Of a DNA stretch of 27,183 nt, positions 1-8,785 are shown one piece after another. Within the stretch, counting starts at the first letter, position 1; every line of letters starts with the position of its first letter. The stretch spans positions 11,722-38,904 of the forward strand of contig SMOI01000193.1 of the NCBI GenBank assembly GCA_008000375.1, read 5' to 3'. The notes under the pieces were generated by a model. That model worked only from the letters and a program-made list of their open reading frames with translations. It was not told the origin of the DNA and did no database searches. Origin of the DNA: Poteriospumella lacustris (Eukaryota > Sar > Chrysophyceae > Chromulinales > Dinobryaceae). The translations under genes were made by a program, and so were the position numbers.

Positions 1-86
<86 letters not shown>

Positions 87-87
87 T

Positions 88-164
<77 letters not shown>

Positions 165-165
165 T

Positions 166-243
<78 letters not shown>
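1..243. repeat. (ATC)n trinucleotide microsatellite
   Basis: An almost pure ATC tandem array of about 81 units that runs off the left edge, so its full length is unknown. Only two interruptions are visible, where ATC becomes ATT (near 87 and 165). Degenerate TCATCATCG-type units continue to about 295. It has no stop in its CAT/ATC/TCA frames, so it could in principle encode poly-His, poly-Ile or poly-Ser, but no adjoining gene supports this. Confidence 0.97.
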
Positions 244-244
<1 letters not shown>

Positions 245-1135
245 CGGTAACCTTCATCATCGTCATAACCATCGTTCGCATAATCATCATTACCGTAGCC
301 ACGTTTCGAGAGAGTCCGAAAGTTATTTGTATGAGTGTGTATGTGGAGTGATGTTTCTAGATGACAGTGCGCCCAGCGGTGCACCATTACAGTCATCATT
401 CACTAGATTCGTGAAACGGCAGCAGGTGCAGTCTCACTCATTCCAACACAAGGTCCTCAGATCGGATACAGCCACTAAACTCACACGATAAAGCTTCGCA
501 TGAAACACTAGGGACACACGACCAGATGCGCTCAGTATGTTCCAAAGCTTAGCTGTGAGTGCTCGACTTCCACCTATATTTTCTTTAACAAAATTGACAC
601 GCATCGATCTGTATCGTCGTTATCGTATGAAGAGATGTATTTTGCCATCCTGGTGATGGCGAGTTGAGCGACACAACCTCGGATACATCTCGAGACATTT
701 CGTTGGTCGGTTGCAACACTATGAATAGTTGGTGTTTAGCGTCAGAGAAGAGCCATGAGCAGAGAGATCGATGCAAGGTAGCCAAACTGAAGCCACTGTT
801 CTCTGCAGTGATGATCGATACCAGATCATCAACTTGCGAAGGTGATGCCTGACTGATGGCTTCTCCTTCTTCTCTTGCAAATCTTCTTTCTTTCGTTATA
901 AGCCCCCCTCAGTAGTGTTCATCCTTAGTCACTTCGCATTTATCACATGTCGAGGTTCAAGTCGACAATACAGAAACGAAACACTTTTGGAGTGTGTGTC
1001 GTGACTTTGGTTTTCATATTCGTTGGTCGGGATGGTGATTGGCAGAGTTAAAGTACATACAGTGATGGCAATCCAACGTCACCGCCACCATGGATGCACG
1101 GTGCCTTATGAAGGCTGCAGATTGTCTGTCGTGCC
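244..1135. other. stretch without a recognisable gene
   Basis: Apart from short open frames on both strands (the longest about 66 codons, 585-785 minus and 664-852 plus, overlapping each other) I see no coding signal, RNA gene or repeat copy. The first 50 bases are decayed ATC-like repeat. Confidence 0.5.
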
Positions 1136-1382
1136 TCAGAGTTGATCCTGAGTGGCATTGCCCAGGTGTTCGTCATCCTCGAAAAGCAGGTACTTGCCGT
1201 TTGGGCCACAATCGTTTCATCGACATATACTCTGTTCGTGTAATGTAAAGTTGGATCCCCTCATCCACCTCCAGCACCGCACAAGACCCCGATGACCGCA
1301 ACGTCGACATCTCCCGCTCGCTCAGCATCACGAAATGGTTCGGCAGCGCCACCAACAGCTTTTCCGCCACATGATCCTCCAT
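1136..1382 (-). pseudogene. short unidentified coding remnant next to the foldback element
   Basis: An ATG at 1382-1380 opens a 69-codon frame (MEDHVAEKLLVALPNHF at the N-terminus) with ordinary-looking protein composition. One extra A near 1200 shifts the frame. Reading across it, the protein continues as NGKYLLFEDDEHLGNATQDQL and stops at 1138-1136. I do not recognise the family. It begins 11 bases from the end of the inverted-repeat element at 1394-1635. It could be the first codons of a retroelement gag lying behind an LTR-like end, or a host fragment caught at the insertion point. The frameshift makes a functional product unlikely. Confidence 0.35.
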
Positions 1383-1393
1383 CTCCGACTCCC

Positions 1394-1635
1394 ATTATGT
1401 GCGAATTGGAAGCTGTGAATTGGTGTTAATTGGTTGATGGTTGTACTTTTCGAAGGAGTGGTTAACACCCGAATCGAACGGGTGAGTCGTGGTGGATCGT
1501 AAATTCGGTGTTGCTTCCCAAATCGCCGAATTTATGATACGACCCACCCGTTCGATTCGGGTGTGAACCACTCCTTCGAAAAGTACAACCATCAATACAT
1601 TAACACTAATACACAGCTTCCAATTCGCACATAAT
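1394..1635. repeat. foldback element with ~110-bp inverted arms
   Basis: Bases 1394-1508 and 1526-1635 are reverse complements over about 110 positions with roughly a dozen mismatches or indels, separated by only 17 bases. The outer ends are exact (ATTATGTGCGAATTGGAAGC and its complement). Each arm carries its own inner palindrome CACCCGAATCGAACGGGTG, whose centre resembles a tRNA B box (GTTCGATTC). No flanking duplication is obvious. The short spacer and absence of a gene point to a foldback or MITE-type non-autonomous element, or a rearranged LTR pair. Confidence 0.8.
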
Positions 1636-1670
1636 AGCCGTAGTATAACCGAAGATACACCACTGCTAGC

Positions 1671-1696
1671 CGTGGTATAACCACGGTTATACCACG
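1671..1696. repeat. 12-bp perfect inverted repeat
   Basis: CGTGGTATAACC, a two-base spacer AC, then its exact complement GGTTATACCACG. A related sequence, CCGTAGTATAACCG, lies 30 bases to the left. Function unknown; it could be a remnant of the same insertion event as the foldback element. Confidence 0.7.
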
Positions 1697-1725
1697 CAAT
1701 CGCTGATCAAAATTGTGAAACCGCT

Positions 1726-2510
1726 GTGATGGTCACCGTGTCTACCCTGCTCAGAGTTGTTTTCCTGTCGGATTTCTGCTACCGCGGCTGCACAGATGTC
1801 CTCACAGGTACAGACATCTCCGTCTGTCACGACAACGAGATGATCATCCGCGCTGCCAAGCTGTGGCCCGCCCCACAGCCTGTCTCCTCGCCCAGTATTG
1901 CACTAAAGGAGACGCTGTCCTCAGCAGCGCCGCACTTGGTTGTGCGCAACTAGTTGAACGGCGAGTTCGTCGCCTTTAGCCACGCCTCACTACCTGGCCA
2001 ACTTCCCGCATCTCACAGCCGCCATGGTGACCGCAGACCCATCAGCCTCAATAGCCACGGCGCGTGGACACCTCGATCGCACGCGTCAAGGCCCACCAGC
2101 GAGCGTTTCACCAAGGTGGTTTTGCAGCAGCCTGGAGTGGCTTAGCAACCTTGGCCACACTCCCAGCATCCAGCGGCTTGACAACGAGACCAGCGGTGCT
2201 CTTGAGCGGTTTTTGTGAGAGCGCAACGTGGCGATGTAGTTTGTGCCGCCCGGCACTCACCGCGCTAACAAGGCGGAGCGCGCCATCCGCGACATGAAGA
2301 ACCATTTCATGCTGGTCACCATCAACCCCGCGTTGCCCCTTGACCTGTGGGATGCACTGCTGCCTGAGGCGGACCTGATCCTACTTCGCCCGTTCAGGGG
2401 GCGCTCGGCCGCCCATCTTCGCCTACGAAGGTATCCATGGTGCGAAGTAGGACTTCCTCGTTCACCCAGTGGCGTGTGGCACGGAGGTCCTAGTCAGCCA
2501 ATCCTCCTAG
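1726..2510 (+). pseudogene. LTR-retrotransposon protease/integrase remnant
   Basis: The clearest part is 2188-2390: RLDNETSGALERFL, a TGA, ERNVAM, a TAG, then FVPPGTHRANKAERAIRDMKNHF and TINPALPLDLWDALLP. This is the second Asp and the Glu region of a retroviral-type integrase core (D-N-E... followed by N-K-A-E-R-A-I) with its usual downstream LW-LLP block. The two in-frame stops (2216-2218, 2237-2239) and later frame changes (RPFRGR then another frame) make it non-functional. Upstream, 1750-1950 reads in part HDNEMIIRAAKLWPAP, which fits the protease-to-pre-integrase segment of such polyproteins. No LTR or reverse transcriptase is left. Confidence 0.75.
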
Positions 2511-2990
2511 TCAGACATGTGACAAGCCGATCGGGGCTTGAACGTTCGTACCGCTTCAAAACGTCTTTGATGCTCTCGCCCAGCATGACATCTTCCAAGT
2601 CAGCTTTGTCAGCCTGGAAGCGATCGAACCACACTTTATAGACACAAGCTCTCAAGAACAGTGCATCCTTCTTGCCAGCACTCCATTCGGTTGCCACAGT
2701 CCCCGGCTGTGGCACTTCATTCAGTTAGGGTTAGAATCCTCCTCGCCAGACTCGACGGATTCATAGTTTTTAGCAAATCGTCTTCCGCAAACACCTTTTG
2801 CAGAACAAGGTTATATATCTGGACATTCCAGCAAATACCCACGAGTCGGTGTTCACATCTGTTTCAAAGCCTTAGGTAGGCCCTTAGTTATCGACAAACG
2901 TCTGGTTCACGAAGGGCTGCATCAATGTGAACTCTGGTTTGTCAATGATGAACCGAGTCCGGTTGCCCACTTGGTTCACATACGGCAGTG
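2494..2990 (-). pseudogene. decayed protein-coding remnant, family unknown
   Basis: Three consecutive minus-strand pieces look like one protein in shifted frames. First, 2990-2890 reads PYVNQVGNRTRFIIDKPEF and ends with FVNQTFVDN before a TAA. Second, about 2800-2730 reads KVFAEDDLLKTMNPSSLARR. Third, 2715-2494 reads WSAGKKDALFLRACVYKVWF then FQADKADLEDVMLGESIKDV. The composition is that of real protein, with charged helices and conserved-looking aromatic residues, but stops and shifts separate the pieces. I cannot name the family. Its 3' end abuts the integrase remnant on the other strand, as if that insertion or a deletion cut it off. Confidence 0.45.
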
Positions 2991-3264
2991 ACGATTGTTG
3001 ATCCCGGCACGATTGTTAAGCCCGGCAAGATGTCCGAGATGCGAATGGAACACTTGTGGAGACTGGTTCTTAAGCGAGGACATCTACAATGAGGAAACCA
3101 GCCAACATAAAGCAGCAGACACAGGGTGAGGCTCGTGAATCACGGCAATGCATCTTCTCGCAGTCTTCTTATAGAAATGTTCGGTCTGTGAAGCGGATTG
3201 TGACCCACACGCACTATCCAGTAGAAGAAGGACAACAGCAAGCAACGAAAATAAATACATCATT

Positions 3265-3469
3265 CCCTTAGTGAAACAGTAGTATACTACTGGGTCAGAA
3301 CGCTTTTATTGGATGTCGCCTCCCCAGAGTGTCGTGTCGTGTCGCCTCCATTTGGGAATCTAGGTTTGCACTGGACATATTGTGTAGTTCTTGCACAGTA
3401 CATATAGATGGAAGAATGCAATAAACGTACATAAGTACGGTTTCACTAAGGGTCCTCGCGCTCAGCTCT
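3265..3469 (+). mobile_element. short dispersed repeat, copy A
   Basis: Left end CCCTTAGTGAAAC (3265-3277) and its complement GTTTCACTAAGGG (3440-3452) are 13-bp inverted repeats. The conserved tail TCCTCGCGCT(C/T)AGCTCT follows to 3469. The interior shares blocks with the other copies: GCTTTTATTGGA, TGGGAATCTAGGTTTGCACTG and GGAAGAATGCAATAAACGTAC. There is no open frame. MITE is my first guess; a SINE is possible because only the right-hand sequence outside the inverted repeat is conserved between copies. Confidence 0.85.
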
Positions 3470-3741
3470 GGTATTTTCACAGAAGGGGTTAGAGCGCCAG
3501 AGAATACTTGTGAAGAACATCGATGAATAGAGTGTAGGCGCTTTCCAAAAAGTGAAACGTACTTCGTACGTCCGACCACTGACGGGTCAGGAAATCTTCA
3601 CTTCCGCCACCACCGCACTGAGTGAGTCTCTGCAGTCGGTCGCAAAGTGTCTCTCCCAGTACAGAGCAATTCCTGTTGCCAACCGAGTTGAACAGGTGTC
3701 AAAGACAACGAAATGTTCAAGTATCTAACGTTCGACTGAAG

Positions 3742-4170
3742 ATGTCTCAAGCAGCTGATCAGAAGAAAGCCATTGCCAAGACAAAAGATCCACAGGTGAT
3801 CGGAACCAAGAACGTTAACTCGCAGAGGAACGGTCGATTCCTCAAGTGGAGCGACGCGTGCAAGGCCAGGATCATCTCATCCAAGCCGAGATGGGTGACT
3901 CTCTGAGACCATCCAAACTTTGAGCCAAAACCAAGCCCTATTGCGGAGATCTTGGCGGAGCAAATGGTTGAATCAATTAACCCATGTGAAGAGCATCCAA
4001 CATCGGCGAATGGAGATGGAACGCGTGGACGCAGAAGACAGCCGACAGTGTCATCGTTGTCGTCCAGCACAGCGGCTACGGCCACTATGGAGAAGACTGC
4101 GACACGTGCTGTCGAAGAGGATCCTCTAGCAAAGGAAGCTGCGAAGATGTTTGGGTCTTGTCGGCAGTAG
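3742..4170 (+). pseudogene. hypothetical basic protein interrupted by one TGA
   Basis: From ATG 3742 a frame runs 54 codons (MSQAADQKKAIAKTKDP at the start; FLKWSDACKARIISSKPRWV at residues 34-53). It meets TGA at 3904-3906, then continues in the same frame for 88 more codons (DHPNFEPKPSPIAEILAEQM onward, a Ser/Thr-rich stretch, ending KMFGSCRQ) to TAG at 4168-4170. The unbroken frame on both sides suggests one ancestral protein with a nonsense change rather than two genes. The Trp and basic residues of the first half recall Myb/SANT-like or other DNA-binding segments, but I cannot assign it. It could be part of a transposon. Confidence 0.45.
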
Positions 4171-4848
4171 CATTGGTTTTGGAAGGAGCATCAGCTCTGC
4201 ATTTGTGAGTCGATCTATGTTGATCTAATCTCTGGTGCTGATGGCCCAAGACATGATGCAGCGGTGTGGAGAGGTCGTTCATCAACCTTTGACGAAGCCG
4301 TTGTCACCGCCGCCGATGCATTCACAGGCAGCTCAGCCATCACGAGGTCGCGGTCGAAGTCGTAGACGAAACGCAATCCCCAGGGTTTTGCCGACATCGT
4401 TCCGCCATTGCACTGTCCGTTGCATCTTGAGAGCTTGTGCCCCAATCAATCGACAAGTCCTTAGATATATTATCAAACCAGTCGGTAGATCGATCCGTCG
4501 AACCTCCTCCCACGGAACCGCGGTATCTGGTTTGAATCATTGTCGGGTACAGTGTTATAACCAGCAACACTGACCTAGACCAAGGTGTCTTTCAAAACCT
4601 CGAACATTGCACTATTTAAGAGTCCACTGTCAAGACAAGATCCCGGTGCTATTTACATAGTCAATATGAATTTGTCGCTGAAAGACGTCACTTGCAAAAC
4701 TCTTTTAAGCGTTAAACTTTTTATAGTTCGTGTGTAACTTCTGTCTTGAATGCAATCGGAAGTCTTCAGTGCAATACCTGTAGTTCTAGATCACGGAAGT
4801 GCGCTGTATACTCTCAGTCCGATGGCGTGGTTTCGGCTTTCTGGCAGC
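4171..4848. other. stretch with no firm gene
   Basis: A minus-strand frame around 4445-4215 includes KPWGLRFVYDFDRDLVMAEL and has protein-like composition, but it has no supported start or partner frame. The opposite strand is also open over part of this stretch. The A/T-rich 4600-4740 part lies just downstream of the minus-strand retroelement remnant and may contain its lost 3' sequence. Confidence 0.35.
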
Positions 4849-5960
4849 TCAACCACTCATAGACTTTCCTCGTTTCCTGGCCGCACGGTCGCCCGGCCTT
4901 TCACCCCTAAGATCGTGAACCCACGAAACGAGGATCTGATTATATTGAACTTTGCCCTTCTCATATCCTTGGGTGGCACACTGGAGCTTCTCACCTCCTT
5001 CATTCAGCGGACCCACCAGGTTCGGAGTCGAAGGGAACCCAAGGGTGGCGGAGAGCCTCACTGCTTCATCTGCAAGTTGTATCTCTCTCTTGGAATAGCC
5101 AATTTTATTGCCGTCCACGGTAACGACCAGAAATTCGATTGACTGTCGGAGTGTTTTAACTGATTGCTTTTCCGGCATCAATGAGGAGTCCACGACCAAC
5201 ATCTACTGGACCGCTTGAAGTATATCCCTTCGCGACCACAGCATAAACACCATAGTCAAACTTGACCTTGTGATCCACAATTGCGAAGCTTAAAATGTTT
5301 CCAATGGAGTCAGGGTGATAGTACACATCTCCAAACGGAGCAAATTCACCGACGACGTCATATACTTAAATAGGCTCATCGACACGACGGACATTTGTTG
5401 CTGACGCTAACTGTTGCTTGGTTGTTAAATAATATCTTAGCTGGAAGGGAAAGACAAATAAGAAAATATTTATTCGCCCAACATCCATAACCAACAAAAA
5501 GGAAAGCAGAACTTGACACTTGCCAAGACTTAACTCATGTCCACCAATATGTGCGCCGAGTAGAATCGTTTTCTTAACCGCGGTGCAACCAGATGCCCAC
5601 TGTTTCCGCATTTGAAGCAAAGGCCCTGCTTGAAAAGTTCCTCTGTAGTGAGACCATTGACTGTCGTCTCCACACCCAGATTCGACTGCAGGAGGTGTCT
5701 CATGAACTGGTTGCTTGTTGCCACCATGTTGTTTCGTCCATGGAGGTTAAAGCCAGGTTAAAAGCCAGGTTAAAAGCTGCTTCGATAGTGGGATACGTTT
5801 CCCTATCCGCCGCTCTGTCGACAGAGCGTGCACTGTCTCGCAATAATTGCTCATCATTGAATACAGAATAATGATCGATAGAAACATAGACAGCTTACCG
5901 AACGGTCGACACTGGGTCTGTCATCGTACCAGATTACGACAATGGCCGTACAAGTGTTCG
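4849..5960 (-). pseudogene. gag/zinc-knuckle/protease/pre-integrase remnant of an LTR retrotransposon
   Basis: Read on the minus strand, about 5840-5730 gives gag-like DRAADRETYPTIEAAFNLA. 5640-5590 gives CFKCGNSGHL, the first three ligands of a CX2CX4HX4C zinc knuckle; the frame is lost before the last Cys. About 5350-5165 gives FGDVYYHPDSIGNILSFAIV, then DYGVYAVVAKGYTSSGPVDV and LLIDAGKAIS: the end of the protease domain and the linker of Copia-type polyproteins. 5150-5010 gives GNKIGYSKREIQLADEAVRL and SATLGFPSTPNLVGPLN, a GAG-pre-integrase-like helix pair. Several frameshifts and stops separate these. No integrase or LTR could be found. It differs in strand and sequence from the 1.7-2.5 kb remnant. 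Confidence 0.75.
5747..5778. repeat. triplicated 12-bp unit inside the gag remnant
   Basis: GGTTAAAGCCA followed by two AGGTTAAAAGCC-type units in tandem. On the minus strand this repeats the peptide AFNL within the gag-like segment. A small slippage duplication after decay is the simplest reading. Confidence 0.7.
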
Positions 5961-6067
5961 GCCTCTCGGCCGAACCGTGGGCGAAACTTAACCACCGATT
6001 CATCGTTTCGTCGTAACTTGCAAAACCGATTAACGGAAGCTAGGCTGTCTTCAAAAAGATCGCTGTG

Positions 6068-6228
6068 CCCTTTGTGAAACCGTAGTGTATATGGAGGCTA
6101 CAGAATCAGGACGCCTTTATTGGAATGGCGCTCCCCAGGTTGTCATGTCGCTTTTGGGAATCTAAGTTTGCACGGGACATATTTTGCAGTACTTTATCCC
6201 TATGTAAAATCGGAGGACAGCAATAAAC
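6068..6228 (+). mobile_element. short dispersed repeat, copy C, left part
   Basis: Starts with CCCTTTGTGAAACCGTAG, one or two changes from the family's left end. It continues through the shared blocks TCAGGACGCCTTTATTGGAATG, GCTTTTGGGAATCTAAGTTTGCAC and AGCAATAAAC. It stops exactly where the MULE terminal repeat begins. The missing right end is found at 8276-8307. Confidence 0.75.
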
Positions 6229-6297
6229 GGGCCCGGATACTAAGGCCTTCTTCGATGACCACTCAAATCTAAAACCGTCGATACTTAGGCCCCACGC
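6229..6297 (+). repeat. left terminal inverted repeat of the MULE
   Basis: Begins GGGCCCGGATACTAAGG and ends near CTTAGGCCCCACGC. Within it GATACTAAGGCC occurs twice (about 6235-6246 and, with one change, 6280-6291). Such subterminal direct repeats are typical transposase binding sites, an inference here. Confidence 0.75.
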
Positions 6298-6447
6298 TCC
6301 TCAAGGGAACCCTAAAAAAGAAGACGAACAGGACTTGGCTTAGATCGATTTGAATTTGGATTTTCTGTACTTTATTCTTAGAGAATTCTTTCTGTACTTA
6401 TTTTCTGTGGTAGAGAACTTTCTTCTTTATTTGAATCACTTGTCAGC

Positions 6448-7856
6448 ATGGAAGCTGCTGGAAAGAAGGCGTCTCGTGGCGGTTTGAAGAAGCAGAAGAC
6501 CTTTTACTATTCGAAAGTGTGAATGACGCGAGTCTAGGGAAACGAAAACGTCATTATGATCCACAGAGTCGAGACGGAAAGAAACAAATTATTCTTGCAA
6601 AATTTATACGGGATTGCAAAACGAGCTATACTGTTCGAGAAGGCAAAAAAGGGCACGATGATCCCTACTTTGAGCTGATGTGTCTGTCCGATGACAGACT
6701 CAGGGCATCAAAGTGCTCCTTTTGAGCGACGTTTCGTTGGGAAGAGGATGGTTCAGCAACTCTTTTGCATTATTGCACCGAACATACTTGCAGCGGAGCA
6801 CATCTATATGCACCCCGCTCGCTGCAAACGAACGATCCTGCTGATGACAAGTAACTCTTGTGTGCGCGATGCGGTAGCCAATTGCCGCTCCAACTCAGGG
6901 AAGGATGTGAACGCTTTGTATGCCAAGCTGCTCTTGCCGTGTTACCATCCGTTCACGCTGTGAAAAGGTATGGAAAGGGCGGTGGAAGTGAAAGAAGCCA
7001 TTCAACAAAATGTTTGTTTGCAGATATATGCTGGATTCTGCAGTTGGAAGAAAGATTATGGACGACGGGCTGGAGGATTTGTCATCTCTTGATGACCTGG
7101 TTATGCAGCTGAGGCAGACTGACACAGAAAGATTTTTTTAATTGAAAGAGGAAATGAAGCAAACTCAGGTTCCCGATGGAATAATTGTCAACTTGCGATA
7201 CTTACGCAGGTTGACAATTATTCCCGGCGCTGCTAAGCTGATGTGGAAATCAAATCCATTGTAGGTGGCTTCCGCTGACGCTACTCACATGCACACACGG
7301 TTTCGTGGGGTTAGAAGACACTTTACGCTGATGATGGTGTTTGTAGCGCTTGAAAATCGGGACAACTGGCTCGCGACTCTCCAAGCCGCCAAGGTTTATC
7401 TATTCGACGATAGCCCATCAATGATCGTGTCTGATCGTGACAAGGGACTCCTCGCTATTGAGGAAGTCTTTCCTCAATGTATCCATTCCAATTGTGCTGT
7501 TCACATCGCCCGTAATGTTGGGCTAACAAGTCGTGCGGGAGTTCAAGCGGTTACGGGGCTGGCGAAAGCTGACTAGTGCATCATTTCACGCGCAGTTGCG
7601 TGACATTGAAGTTGCGTATGGAAGTAAAGTCAAACCGGAGATCGAGAAACGCGCGGACTTATTTTGCACACATCGTCTGCTAACGCTGTACAGTGGGAAC
7701 AAAGGTTCATTCAGCACAAACTTCCATGTGATATCCAACAATATATCAGAGTCGGATAACCTTCGGTCTGCTGCAGGTAAGGCAAAAGACATATTGTCGA
7801 GCAGTAATTGCATTCCTGGAGAGAATGCAAAGCGTACTAACAAGTACAACATGTAA
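6448..7856 (+). pseudogene. MULE transposase, multiply frameshifted
   Basis: ATG 6448 starts MEAAGKKASRGGLKKQKTF, then the frame changes near 6500 and reads NDASLGKRKRHYDPQSRDGK and AKFIRDCKTSYTVREGKKGH, a basic N-terminal, presumably DNA-binding, region. More shifts follow between 6720 and 7260. The catalytic part is clear at 7268-7530: ADATHMHTRF (first Asp), ALENRDNWLATL, IVSDRDKGLLAIEEVFPQC (second Asp) and HSNCAVHIARNV (the C-x2-H motif after it). These are the landmarks of the MULE/FAR1-type DDE transposase. After another shift near 7540 the helical insert region continues as TSASFHAQLRDIEVAYGSKV and KRADLFCTHRLLTLYSGNK to 7856. The segment between the first Asp and the NW motif looks a few residues short. 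Not functional as it stands. Confidence 0.75.
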
Positions 7857-8208
7857 AGCACGGATATAGTAAATACCAGCTAACGACGAACAAGGCAACC
7901 ACAAGGCAACGGGCCGAAGAAGGCAGCGGCAAAGCGCTGGTTTTCGAGGAGGCTCTTAATGGTTGTTCAAACGATTTAAATGTGACCTGAACGCAAAAAT
8001 TGATGCATCGGTTACTTACTTGTGCATATTAGAGCATTGGAGATATTAAGGACAGTGAGAAAAATTGATTGGTTACGTGTGCACATTTGGTATTAGAGAA
8101 AGTCATCATCGTCGCCATCGTGAGATTTGGACAGCCATCATCGCCTTCGTGTTCTTGAAGCTTCCGCCAAATCTGCAGAAGGTTTTATAAGCTTCCGCGC
8201 CAAATCAG
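7857..8208. other. 3' non-coding part of the MULE
   Basis: No gene seen. It holds AT-rich sequence after the transposase remnant and two copies of AAGCTTCCGC(C/G)CCAAATC-like sequence (about 8158-8172 and 8190-8206) just inside the right terminal repeat. Confidence 0.5.
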
Positions 8209-8275
8209 GCGCGGGGCCTTAGTATCAACGGTTTCAGATTTGAGTGGCGGTCGAGGGGCCTTAGTATCCCGGCCC
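8209..8275 (-). repeat. right terminal inverted repeat of the MULE
   Basis: Reverse complement of the left terminal repeat with about ten differences. It also carries two copies of GGCCTTAGTATC (8215-8226 and 8258-8269). Confidence 0.75.
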
Positions 8276-8307
8276 GTTTTACTAAGGGTCCTCGCACTTA
8301 GCTCATG
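8276..8307 (+). mobile_element. short dispersed repeat, copy C, right part
   Basis: GTTTTACTAAGGGTCCTCGC then ACTTAGCTC, the conserved right end of the family with two changes. Together with 6068-6228 it makes one copy of the usual length, split by the MULE. Confidence 0.7.
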
Positions 8308-8758
8308 CTATAAGCGGGGCCCCGAGTTACCACAGCCTTGATGAGCTCCAATAGTACCATCGGGTCCTAGCCACGATCGACTGCCCATAACCCGTCTTAC
8401 TCTCTGACACAGTCCTCAACTAAGGGCTGTAGACCTTACTTACTTGTTTGTCTTGAAGAGATATTGCTCGTGTTCAACATCATCGAAGTCGCGAGAGAGA
8501 GATATGGCACAGGATTAATTGATTAGGTCTGATAAGAAAATGAAACGCTCACCTCCGACTCCCATAATTATGCGAGGTCTGTTAAACACCTCTCTAACCT
8601 ACGGCGTCGCGCTCGCTGTCGTTGATCCAGTCGTCTCGACTCGTGGGCCAACATGTTACTTAGTATGACTTGTTCTTATTAACCTGCCAATAGCCGGGTT
8701 CGAGCAGATTTGGGTTCCAATCAATTGTGGTTCCAATCAATCAATCAATCAATCCAAT
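8308..8758. other. intergenic stretch with an LTR-end-like motif
   Basis: No gene. 8553-8565 (CTCCGACTCCCAT) repeats the 13 bases beside the foldback element at 1383-1395, and both are followed by a similar AT-rich string leading to GCGA. On the minus strand this reads TGGGAGTCGGAG directly after an AT-rich end, the arrangement of an LTR end followed by a primer-binding site. 8713-8757 contains GGTTCCAATCAA twice and a short (CAAT)n run. Confidence 0.4.
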
Positions 8759-8785
8759 CGTTTCTCAGCAGAATGCTGAGAAACG
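8759..8785. repeat. perfect 12-bp hairpin
   Basis: CGTTTCTCAGCA, loop GAA, then TGCTGAGAAACG. It follows the CAAT repeats. No T-run follows, so it is not a bacterial-type terminator. It may mark the end of a decayed transposon. Confidence 0.7.

Larger units (their letters stand above)
6229..8275 (+). mobile_element. Mutator-like (MULE) DNA transposon, decayed
   Basis: The element is bounded by inverted repeats 6229-6297 and 8209-8275, which match at roughly 85% over about 68 bp. Between them lies a broken transposase of the MULE type. The outer flanks, AGCAATAAAC on the left and GTTTTACTAAGGG on the right, are the two halves of a copy of the short dispersed repeat, so the MULE appears to have inserted into it. 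I do not find the 9-bp target duplication usual for MULEs, so the boundaries may be a few bases off or the flanks may have decayed. Confidence 0.7.

Noticed and set aside
1-243. CRISPR array or telomere
   Set aside because: A pure 3-bp tandem repeat has no spacers and is not a telomere-type unit.
1460-1580. tRNA-like T-arm sequences (ACCCGTTCGATTCGGGTG)
   Set aside because: They occur as an inverted pair inside the foldback element with no acceptor, D or anticodon arm around them.
3742-4170. Reassigned TGA codon or selenocysteine
   Set aside because: Other lesions include TAA and TAG equally, no selenocysteine element was seen, and the residue context gives no support.
8685-8715. GGGTTCGAGC, a possible tRNA B box
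   Set aside because: No cloverleaf can be folded from the surrounding bases on either strand.
8759-8785. Intrinsic transcription terminator
   Set aside because: Stem without a T-run, in a eukaryotic context.
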